Positions 11,200 through 23,300 of a stretch of DNA of 64,000 bases are shown here, in pieces. How positions within the stretch are numbered: position 1 is the first letter of the stretch; the number at the start of each line of letters is the position of its first letter. The notes under the pieces are model-generated. The model searched no databases. It saw only the letters and a list, made by a program, of their open reading frames with translations, and was not told where the DNA came from. Position numbers and translations under genes: made by a program. Origin of the DNA: Watersipora subatra (Eukaryota > Bryozoa > Gymnolaemata > Cheilostomatida > Watersiporidae); the NCBI RefSeq assembly GCF_963576615.1, contig NC_088714.1, positions 1,302,001 through 1,366,000 on the forward strand, written 5' to 3'.

Positions 11200-14100
11200 T
11201 AATAGGTCTAAATGATATGACTGTCAATGGTAGAAAAATTTTGCATATTTTTTGATCGATTCGTGATTAATAAAAGTTTGTGTTATGGCAGCGCAGGGCT
11301 AAAGTGGGCGTGCGTTAAAGCGTTTGAAGTTGAAATATAGACTGTGCGGGTAATATTAATAACCAACGTAATGTACAACGGCATTTCGTTTTGTGGATCA
11401 AGTCGCTTCAGTCTTTCTCCAAGGTGAAATCGTGTTTATCTTGTTAGAAAGGTAGAGTAATTTTTAAATCACAAGCTCACGTAGCACGACGAAGGTGAAC
11501 TATTAGTTACTTATTGCTCTAACTGGTTTAGTTTGAACACACTTACAATATATATTTTATTCATATGTTGAGGAGTCATTTCTATGTAGAGAAAATGTGC
11601 GACTTTTCCAAACTGAGTCTGGACAATGGCCAGTCAAGGCCTCGTTCGGATTTAGCCTTCTGGTTTCAGTCGTTCAGCATATAATGAATTGTCGTTAATT
11701 GTTAATAATATTATTGTAATATTATGTTAATGATACATATCATGCAGTTGTACTATGTGGGTGTACCATTTCCATAATACTGTTGTGGAGGTCAGCGCTG
11801 ACTAGCCACTTGCAAGTGGGTTCTGCTTACAAGTTGTCTTATACCGAATGAGTAATAGCTCTCATGCACAACCGTATTTGTTGCAAGCAAGGTGACGGGT
11901 GAATGAGTATGTCTCTTTATTTACACAAGCTTTATAAGCATGAAAAGAGTTACACCTCAAACAGTTATTTTTGTAAATGTAAAAATGTTAAGATAAATAT
12001 ATGTTTACACAAAGCTGCACAAAAGTAGGTTAAGCTTACCACGCTGTTCTTAATGAAGATTAAGAACCTAATTCTCAGTTGTTAGCTTTGTCATCCATAG
12101 TCTGTATCGCTTGCTCTGTGTTCTTTGTTCTCATCTCACTCGGGTATCTTCTCTTGTAGCATATTCCTACCCTTCCTGTTAAACACTTGTTCACAGCGCC
12201 GTATATACGGAGTTATATGATAGTCCATTAGCTTTCCACGAAAGCTGGCGTGCGTATTACTTCGCTAATCCCAGAATAGCTTGATGCATATGGCTATTAG
12301 AAATAGCTGAGCTTAGCAAATCCATTACAATACATTCTGCGAAAAAATTGTTGCGGTGGAATACAAGATAAATTAAGATAAGGCTAGGCAAAAGACTTTA
12401 GCTTTAGTAATCAAAGTTAAAACATAATCAGTGACGTTTATTTACAACAGAAAACAACTTATTCTAGGAAAATATGAGTGTTAATAAACAGCATGCCCTA
12501 ATTGCTTGGTCATCTGTCGCTCTGTATCATTGCACAATCGACTGCCAAATACACTTTCAATAAAATACAATACTTAGCTAGATACGTATACCTTTTTGTC
12601 TAGACTAGTAAAGAATACGGAGAAGGATTCGGATGTCTTTAGTAGATAATTATTTAAAAAGTTCACCTTTTGCATAATTGTTGTTGAACTGCTGGAACTG
12701 ATAGGATTCGTGCACTTTAAGAAAACTTTTTATACATAGACGTGGATTGTGTTTTACATTTTCATAGCTAGGATGTGAATATGTGGAAATTGGGAGCCAA
12801 TAGTAATCTAATACTGGCCTTCTATGTAAGGCTGATCTTAGAAACACTTGAGAAAACACTTTTACACGGGTGGTTTCATACAATCCAATAATATGAAACA
12901 AGAATCTGCATAGTTCTAATAGTTTTTCTTTGGCTTATGGCTTCACAAACTTACATCGGGATTTTGTCAGGAGAGGCATCACTGATCTATCAACGCTCTT
13001 ACCAAGCTTCCACTCATTCAGACAAATCTGATTGAGATAGAGTCTGACGAATTGCTTTTCTCAGTTATTAGAAGAGTTTGAGAGCAAACCAAAGACAGAT
13101 TTTAGGTGAATCGTATTGAAAGTGTGTGCTAGCAGTGATAACTGTTATGCAGTTTAGCCAAGGTAATTTAACACTCGATTAGTGAAAGAGGGTTTGATGA
13201 TTAAATGAGGTGTGATCGCAGCAAAGTCTGTGTATTCAAAGAATGATTACGAAGCAGGCAATGATGCTATTTCAATCCGGAGAAGTTTCCTTGTGAATTA
13301 CCAGTTATAAATCGGGTTTTGTGGTTGTCAACTCTTGTAGTTGAAAGCCATCATGATTGGCATTGTGCTATCACTTTGTTTTTTGTATTCAAAGCTTCAG
13401 TAGAACTTATCTAAGATAATCCAATATTACTCTAACAAGCAAAATGTATTGGAGGCAAAAATCGACTTGCGATCACCTCTGCATACAAATCTTTTGACCT
13501 TTTTTTTAATAAAATTTGAGTAAATATTTGTCTCAATATCCGAAGCAACATCTAACACGCGCCATCCAAATTTAAAAAAAACAACAGTTTCATAACTAAC
13601 AGTAAAAATTTATATAATAAAAAATTGTAAAACATTCAAAATCGAGATAACTTCTAAAGTGATATATTATTGCTCTTATCTATTGTTACCACGCGTGGTC
13701 GCTACTCCTCGGTGTTTACAGGCATTATGATTGGTTGATCACAATTGTTATTGTTAGCCAGGCATAGTGACTAGGCGTGCTTAGTAACAGTTGTTAGTAT
13801 TGCGCAATCTGATCTGTTATGATTGGTCAGTTATAGATTATATGAAATAGTGAAGCAATTATTTATAAAAGTATATTTGAGCATGAAGACCTTATAAAGC
13901 AATAATATTGGTCATTTGGGGTCAAATGTTAGTGCTGCTGTTTGTCTTCTCCCTGACTAGGTTATTATACGCAAGTGCCGGCATCTTGATTGCACTTTCT
14001 AGGAATATTAATCTACGAAGTGTGATTGTTTTCTTTTTCTACTGTTCTTAAATCCATTGTTATAAAGGAGCAGAAAATAATTAAGCTCGCTCAGTGTGTT

Positions 14101-17100
14101 TTGATGATTTTGTGTCTGTGTAGCATTATTATGGCACAGTTAATTTGTATGAAGTTTTATTGGTAATCATGTACTCTAGTCAAACCAAAACTTGGCTGAG
14201 CTATTGCTCATCGGTGTATAACATGAAGCATTATAATACTAGACTATATGATATTGTATATTTAATAATATATATATATTATTTTATATATGATATATAT
14301 ATATTTACATATATAATGTATTATATACGTAAATAAAAGATGTAAACGAATATTTGTTTTTCTATTGAATTTTGTATGCTCAACTCTTACGTATATGTGA
14401 TACGGTACAGCATTGCTGTATATTGCAGTTTTACAGCGGTAAAAACATTATTTTTAAATGCATTAGCGATATGGTCTGGCTGGATTGGCATTTATGTATA
14501 ATATTTCCCCTTATTGTAATTGCAGCTTGACTTGACCTTCATCCATCAGCTTTTGTCTGACAGGAAGTTTAACTTATAAGGTTAGTCTGGTGTCGAAGGT
14601 GGTAATTCATCAGGTATATATGGTAATGTTACACTATTGGTGTGAAGTCACATTTTTGCTAGAGAACAAGCTTCTTACTCTTTTGGTGTGTTGTGCCTCT
14701 GTTTGATGCTTTCAGATTCCTTGCGCGTATTACTTTGGGGTGTAAAAATGGTTGATCATTGAATGGGGTGAGGCAAAGGTATTTCTTACAAATGGCTTTT
14801 AACTGTTTTATTGACACATTAATCCCTTTATCAATTGAAAAATTAGCCATGGACAAATCCAATCAAAAGGTTTCACCCAACGCACTAATAATACAGCAAG
14901 CAATCGGTTATCAAATTCTATAAATATTAACTACATGAAGAGATTTTGGGTTATGATTTTAATGATGCCTTGAGGAGCAATGCGTACTTATTGTTATTCG
15001 ACTCCGTTATCAACCATCATTGTCTACCCCAATCATCGCAAATACTACTACTACTACTACGCAAATACTACGTATTCATGAGATTGATTTCGAAGCAGAC
15101 ACTATTTAGTAATTATAAACAAAAGGTCACTATACTAACTATTCTACAATTGTTAAGGGTATGCAATTAGAACTTGAATGCCATTTGTATGCCCCATAGA
15201 GAAATACCCTATGTATATACCCCTCATACATGCCTCGTATACATGCCCTATATACATACCCCATGTGTAGGGATTCTGAAAGCACCCTTGACCAGCTGGG
15301 ACTATCAGCCATTCGAATATGGCAGCTGCTAGGGCGAGATTCATATCGCTTCATCTCTCACAGCTTGCGGGAGGGATTGCGGTAACTGATTTTCTGGTGC
15401 AATGATTTTCGCTTGGCAGTCGGAGTGGAGGTTCAGTATTAACGAGATAAAGAAACTGTAAAGTTACTCTCTGAACAGTATCTGGACTGCCGGGTCATAT
15501 TCTACAGCGAAAGTTACATGGCGCTCTTAACAACAACTAGCGGTCATGGCTGCTGATTGTGCGGTATATTTATTGGTACTACAACTCTTTGCCTTGCTCT
15601 GCATAAGTGCTAGTAGAGTATTGCTATTTCCTTTTATTTCAGACAACACTAACATTGGTTGCAGTTGCATATTATGCTCTAATTTGAGCTCTCTGTCACG
15701 CAATTGCATCGCTTAGAGAATTCTCCATCAGGTATTCAAAGATTAATTAGCGTTTGGTATCAGTTAGTTTTATGGTAGTTTTTGATTTTACTCTGAGATT
15801 CTACATCACTTTCTTGCTGTTGTTGATAACTTCTTAACTGTGATTCCGCTGTTGTGGGCGATTGCAAACAGGGTTGGATAACTCCAGCATGCTTCAACCT
15901 TTGGTGAACGCATTATGACAATTTCTGGGGAGACTTGACTCTGATGCCGCAAGACCAACTGCTCCGGTAGCTGGGTGTTTTAACGCGGTATGCGTAGTTA
16001 TCCCTGCTTAAAACTTCACAGTTTTTAGCAGGGATTCCAGTTTTCAGCACTCGTCTTTGCATATGGCTGATTGTTAATGCTTTGACTGTACATTCTTCCT
16101 ATTTTAGTCATTAAGCTACAACTGCTTTCTCTAATACGATATTAGCAAGTTTGACAGCCAGAGCGGGAGAATGTTACACAGTAAGTCCATTCATTGGCGG
16201 TCCTTTCGCCCATTACACTTACAACTTTTTACCTAACTATCTCCGCAAGCCAGCAAAGTCAAACTGATAAACTGATACTGTATTGTTGCTAGGTCATTTA
16301 TCAACACGAGATTGCCTTGTCATACCAAACATTGTGGAATGCTAAAATAGTAAAAGTAGGTCAGATCTTGACTACCTATATATTCCTTTTTTCATTGAAT
16401 TTTACTCTGAGAATGAATAAAATGGCTCCGTTATATATTTTACAGCATAGGTTGGTACATTATTGTTTATAATTTGGTACACTGATATTTATCATCTTTC
16501 GCACCATTAGTCTCCGTCCATCCTATTTGAGGGTTCTATAAAAGAGTAGTGTCATAATACATCGTGTATCACTACCAGACTTGTGTATCACTACCAGACT
16601 TGTGTGTGTCTTCAATGCCTAAGAACATGGAATAGAGAGCGCAGGGCTTTGAGAAAGCTTTATCTGTGGGAGTTTAAGTCTTTTTCATTTGTTTGTGTTT
16701 CATTCAGTGTCATCATAACTATATCATTGCCAAACATAACTAATCGGCACTTCATGAATAAACTAAAAAAATATGCTGTTACATTGATAATGTCGAGTAG
16801 AATTTTCTGAATTGGATAAAATGTAGTTAGGAAGTAGTTTGCGTAACACCGAAATAGAACTTAATATGTTCAGGCATGAGCCCTTCTTGTGTCCTTCTTG
16901 TGTCTGCTCATTTAGTGTTAGGAGTTCAGAATCGCTCATAAATGAACAGACGAACATGTGCCCATACACTTGCCATCAGGAATACCGTGTCTCTATTTTG
17001 CATGCGCAAGTTTTCCCTCTCTTGCGTTTTTGCCGTGCTTAAGCGCTGCCACTAGGCTTGTTCCATTGTTAGGAGTGTTTGTTGTAAACATTTTACTTGA

Positions 17101-17339
17101 AAAAGTAGGTCGACATGAATGACACTTATCACTTCTTCTGGCAACCCAATGAGCCATGCAGATAGTTATCTGTTGTAAACAAACACTCTTAAGCCTTGAG
17201 TATTATATTGTTAGACAAGAGTGTAGCTACACGCAGTTTGCCATAACTGTAGCCACTGACAGTTTGTTACGCTTGTCACGTTTACCGCAGGTTGTAGCTG
17301 TTTCATTTCGAGCTGTCACTCCCGACTCAAACTCCTGAA
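11200..17339. other. Intergenic, no gene seen
   Basis: About 6 kb upstream of the desaturase gene. It includes an AT-rich palindromic tract (14240-14335, TATATAT-rich) and a short CCC/TATA degenerate repeat (15183-15265). ORFs here are short and lack family motifs or splice partners. No TIR pair or LINE fragment was recognised. Confidence 0.45.
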
Positions 17340-20300
17340 ATGGCATCTGAAGCAGGGCGCGAGGTGAGAGACGACTTCGAATGGACATACACGCAGCAAC
17401 CTCACATCAGTCGTCGACAGGAAATGCTCGGTTGGTTCATACTTCCGAAAAATATAGCTATCAAATTTCAGTCTTACTCTGGTTGGAGTATTCATTCATT
17501 TATTACAAATACTATGAGAGGTCATTAGACTATTAACAGTGAGATCCTCACCTGGCTTTTTCTAGTCCTATTGTCTTCATCTATGTACTGCGAGCTAATC
17601 TACAAAGGCTTGTGAATTATGAACACTTTCTATGTTCTCAAATATTTATGCGTGTGTGCTAAGGTGCGTTGTAGATGTCAAGGTTTGTAGGTAGATCTCA
17701 ATAGAGTTCATATAGATATTAACCTCTATGTACCTTATTTTCATAGCTATGTTCACATAGACATGAACATTTATATACATACATATAAAAATTCATGAAA
17801 ATGCCAAAGTTTCTGTACATACCGATGTTTTTGGTCAATGTTTCTGTACGTATCGATGTTTCTGTACGTATCGATGTTTCTATACATATCGATGTTTCTG
17901 TACAGATTTGGGAAAAGACGACCTGTTTAGTCCTAAAAGAACAATTAAAATCTAAATCTAACAAATAGTGTCAAGGTCAAAGAAATATGGATGAAGAAGA
18001 GTTGTGCAATGCACTGTGTCGATCATATTTTATCAAGATGTTGAGAGGATTGACAGGTTATTAAAGCCAAACCAGTTGATTGCAAAACAGTGAAACAATG
18101 AAGTTGCCATTGCAACAATAGAGTGAATCTCAGCTTTCATCTTTTAGCAAAATATCCACAAATCAAGGAGCTGTATGGACCAGACCCCAAACTGAAATGG
18201 ACCGTGCTCACGATGGTGCTCACCCAGATCTTTATGTGTTACTTGGTACAGGACGCCTCTTGGTTCACCATCTTTGTGCTTGGCTACTGCTTCGGAGGCA
18301 TTATCAATCACTCGATGACGCTTGCCATCCATGAAATATCCCATCACATCGCATTCGGCGTCTCAAGGCCTAAGGCTAATAAAGCCCTCGCCATCTTTGG
18401 CAACATGATTGTTGGTGTCCCGACTGCCATCACATTTAAACGCTATCACATAGACCACCACCGCCACCTCGGTTAGTCACATTAGCTCTACTTGTTGCAT
18501 GATGAAGGCATGAAACAAGCAAGAGAAGACTACTACTGCTTAAGATTGTGAATAAAGCCGCATGTTCAGTCGATTTGATCAGCTCACCAACTGATTAACT
18601 TTTAATGTTTTTTTCTTTGACTATACTTAATGTTTGTTACATTAAATATAGTCAAATATTAGATAAATATTAAATATTCATTTTAATTTAAGTGTAAATA
18701 TTACAATGCAAATTTCTTTACTCAGACCAGAACTGAAGTTTTAACATTTCTTGCGAGTTTAACAACAACATTTATGTTGAGTGTTGCTTGAGTTTCTTGA
18801 GAAGGTTTGTTTCAAGTTATTTAGTCATTTATTCAACCGTTATTTTGGTAAAAAATTGCAAACACAACAGCTGTTCATAAGTACTTTTCATGGAAGTTAA
18901 GTGAATTGTATCTGTGATGACTTGAAACACGTCGCTATCGTACCTAAATTAACTAGCCCATCAGTATGAGGAGATCTTCAGCTGTACATTAATCTTAAAA
19001 AGCAGAAAAACCAAAAAGCACACAACCTTTTTTTTTCACATGAAGTGACTCACTTGTTCACCTTTTCGATGTGATCGAACCTGTATCTCACTTGTTAAGT
19101 GCTCCAGAACAAATAGAGCATTCCAATCTGGGTGATGTAATGACAGTAATTATTTCTTCTATGCAGCGGTAATTTCAGCAAGCCAAGCATCAAATTATCC
19201 TATTACAAGTTGTATAAGTGATGACTGATTCACACAGTTCTAACAGTGGAGTGAATGTTTCTTTTACTTTTCAGCATCAGACGACTTTGATGTGGACGTT
19301 CCGACTGCCCTTGAAGCACAGCTGTTCAAGTATCCAATTGGAAAGTGCATTTGGATGTCGCTTCAGCCTTTTTTTTACGGCATACGGCCTCTTCTGGTGC
19401 AGCCCAAGCCTATTACTTTTGATGAGGTATTTGATTCTAAAATTTATGCATTTATTCTTTACTTTATGTAGATATTCTCCTAGTCACGTCAAATCGGAGG
19501 TAAAGTGGATCAAACACTTCTTTAGGGTATAGGCAGTTGTGTCAATGCACACCTCCTTTTTTAGAGTATAAGCAGTTTTGTCAATGCACACCTCATTTTT
19601 TAGGGTATAGGCAATTGTGTCAATGCACACCTTTTTTAGGGTATAGGCAGTTGGGTCAATACTTACCTTCTTCTTTTTTAGGGTATAGGCAGTTGTGTCA
19701 ATGCATACCTTTCACAATCACTGCTAAATCACAGGTTAATGACATGAGGAAGAGTTTGTAAAATTACCGGGCCTTTTGTTGCAACGAATACCAGTATTAT
19801 AGATTAAACCGTAACTGTCACGTACAACTTTTATCCTATTTACTAGGTAAATCAGACACACTGATGCCGATTTTGTACTCAAAATAAAGTTTGGTCTACT
19901 AACCTTCAAAGTCATTAAGGCTTTTTTAAAGCGTTTCAATATCCGTCTCGAAAACAACACAATCGGCATTACAAGCTCCGCCCATAAATATGTGACGAAA
20001 CCTAGCTTTTTCAGGAACGGAAGTTAGGGATGTTTAGTCCGATTTAGAATAATAAAGACGGGTGTCTTAAAACTCACTGTAAAATTTGTACATCGATGTT
20101 GTGTGATTTAACGTGTGACGTGTAACATCACATGTGCTGGCCTCACGGCTCTTATTATGGTAAATTCAGCAATATAAGCAAGCTTAAGTTACTAGCTTAA
20201 GTTACTCAAATTAGCGAATTTGTTAATTTTGTTATTGAATAATTAGTCAACTTAGCCACTGGCAACTGCATTACCTGCTACCGTTCGTAAGCTGTTTTTA

Positions 20301-23300
20301 TTACCCATACAATGCCGGGCATTCAGTAGTTTTTATATACATGTATTTAACATTATAAAAGCGTTCGCATAAACAAGTTGCCTTAATGTTACTTCTAATT
20401 AGTGAAAGCATAATAACAATGTGCTAAAAATTTATAAAATGCATTTAGCAGCCGAGGAAAGCATACAATGTTGTGTATGGAGAACAGGAATCTATCTAAA
20501 ACAAAACTATAATTAATAACGGAGGCGAGATGAAAAAAGCAGTGCAGATTGATTATAAGTACAGTTTCCCGCATCCGGTGGACTTCTTTACACAAAAGCC
20601 TCTTTGCATATGCACTCCTGTCAACTACTATTTTGACAGCCAAGCACTGAAAAATGCTGTTTCTACACGCAGGGGATCAGGTGAAACTGAGTGTACTTTT
20701 AACAAGTTACTCTATTGCGATAGAATCGAGCCATATCAACCTACCAGCATTCACGATAGGGTTTATATGTTTGTCATTTAGAGGTGCCTGTCACACCATG
20801 CAAGATTTGTCCAAGATTTGTCCAATAAGTGGTTTAGTTGGAGATATTCTTCTGTATACGTGCAAATGACTGATAGAGTTGTGTTGATTGTATCCACTGT
20901 TGTATGATTAGGTATCCACTGTTGTATGATAAGATGTCATCAGATGTTTTTGTCTGCAGGTGGTAAACATGGTGGTCGGGTTTAGCTTTGATGTCATCAT
21001 CATCCTAGTATTTGGGTGGAAGTCCTTTATATATCTGCTAGGAGGCTCTCTGATTGCCATGGGTGAGTGGACTGGACGTACAATTCTATTTGTTCTGTAC
21101 TAGTGTATCAGTGCTTATGTTTATGACTGTGATATGTTTATGACTGTGATATGTTTATGACTGTGATATGTTTATGACTGTGATATGTTTATGACTGTGA
21201 TATGTTTATGACTGTGATATGTTTATGACTGTGATATGTTTATGACTGTGATATGTTTATGGCTGTCATATGTTTATGACTGTCATATGTTTATGACTGT
21301 GATATGTTTATGACTGATATGTTTATGACTGTGGTATGTTTATGACTGTCATATGTTTATGACTGTGATATGTTTATGACTGTCATATGTTTATGACTGT
21401 CATATGTTTATGACTGTGATATGTTTATGGTTGTCATATGTTTATGACTGTCATATGTTTATGACTGTGATATGTTTATGACTGATATGTTTATGACTGT
21501 GGTATGTTTATGACTGTCATATGTTTATGACTGTGATATGTTTATGACTGTGATATGTTTATGACTGTGATATGTTTATGACTGTGATATGTTTATGACT
21601 GTCATATGTTTATGACTGTGATATGTTTATGACTGTGATATGTTTATGACTGTGATATGTTTATGACTGTGATATGTTTATGACTGTGATATGTTTATGA
21701 CTGTGATATGTTTATGACTGTCATATGTTTATGACTGTCATATGTTTATGACTGTCATATGTTTATGACTGTGATATGTTTATGACTGATATGTTTATGA
21801 CTGTGATATGTTTATGACTGTGATATGTTTATGACTGTGATATGTTTATGACTGTGATATGTTTATGACTGTCATACGTTTATGACTGTCATACGTTTAT
21901 GACTGTGATATGTTTATGACTGTGATATGTTTATGACTGTGATATGTTTATGACTGTCATATGTTTATGACTGTGATATGTTTATGACTGTGATATGTTT
22001 ATGACTGTGATATGTTTATGACTGTGATATGTTTATGACTGTGATATGTTTATGACTGTGATATGTTTATGACTGTGATATGTTTATGATTGTGATATGT
22101 TTATGATTGTGATATGTTTATGACTGTGATATGTTTATGACTGTCATATGTTTATGATTGTGATATGTTTATGACTGTGATATGTTTATGACTGTGATAT
22201 GTTTATGATTGTCATATGTTTATGGCTGTCATATGTTTATGACTGTCATATGTTTATGATTGTGATATGTTTATGACTGTCATATGTTTATGACTGTCAT
22301 ATGTTTATGACTGTCATATGTTTATGACTGTCATATGTTTATGACTGTCATATGTTTATGACTGTCATATGTTTATGACTGTCATATGTTTATGACTGTC
22401 ATATGTTTATGACTGTCATATGTTTATGGCTGTCATATGTTTATGACTGTCATATGTGTTCCACAGGCATTCACCCTATAGCTGCTCATTTTATATCTGA
22501 GCACTACATGTTCAAGCATGGCTATGAAACCTACTCATACTATGGACCACTCAACCTTATCACCTTCAATGTAGGATACCATAACGAGCACCACGATTTT
22601 CCATACATAGCTGGAAGTCGTCTCCCCGAGGTTTGTCAATTCAATAACGTGTACCATCTATTAGTGTTAGAATGAAACCATAAGCCACTCATAGCCACTG
22701 CATTGTCCTGTGCTATGGCAAGTTGTTATACTGAACATATACAGTGGACGCTCCTATAATGTATACATCTTAAAACGTAAATCCCAGATTACATAAATGA
22801 TTTATGTGAATTTCTTGTTTCGTACTACATGAAAAATTCCGTATAACGTGAATCCGGGTGTGATCTCAAATTTGATTTGAATGGTAACTTATCTCGTCGC
22901 ACTTGCGAGAGAAGCAACGATGAGCGTATAGCATTATATATATTATATATACAAGTTCCTTGACATTCGAATTCGTTGTGATAGATCTTCAGATGTGTCA
23001 ACAAAACAGAGAATAGCTAGCTGTGCAACTGTTCATAAATACAAAGGCGATTGATTGGTGCAAGTGTTACAGCGTCGGTCCACAATCTGAATGTCTCGAG
23101 TTGGAGTATCGTCGAAAGTCCTCTGTTATCCTAACCTTGCCCCCTGGATAGAAATAGACAATGAACAGGTAGTACTGCTTTTTTAGTAAAAATATTTTGT
23201 CGTTTTTTTGCTTTATTGTAGACATAAAATATTTGTCATTAGTTTTACTTTGCAGAATAGAAAAAAATTTGTCTGTCTGAAAAATTACTTTGTTGTTTAG

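Noticed and set aside
18144-18347. Minus-strand 67-codon ORF
   Set aside because: Shadow of DEGS exon 2.
21115-22457. CRISPR-like appearance of regular repeats
   Set aside because: The unit is 17 bp with no unique spacers, it lies in a eukaryotic intron and has no cas genes; the same applies to the other arrays.
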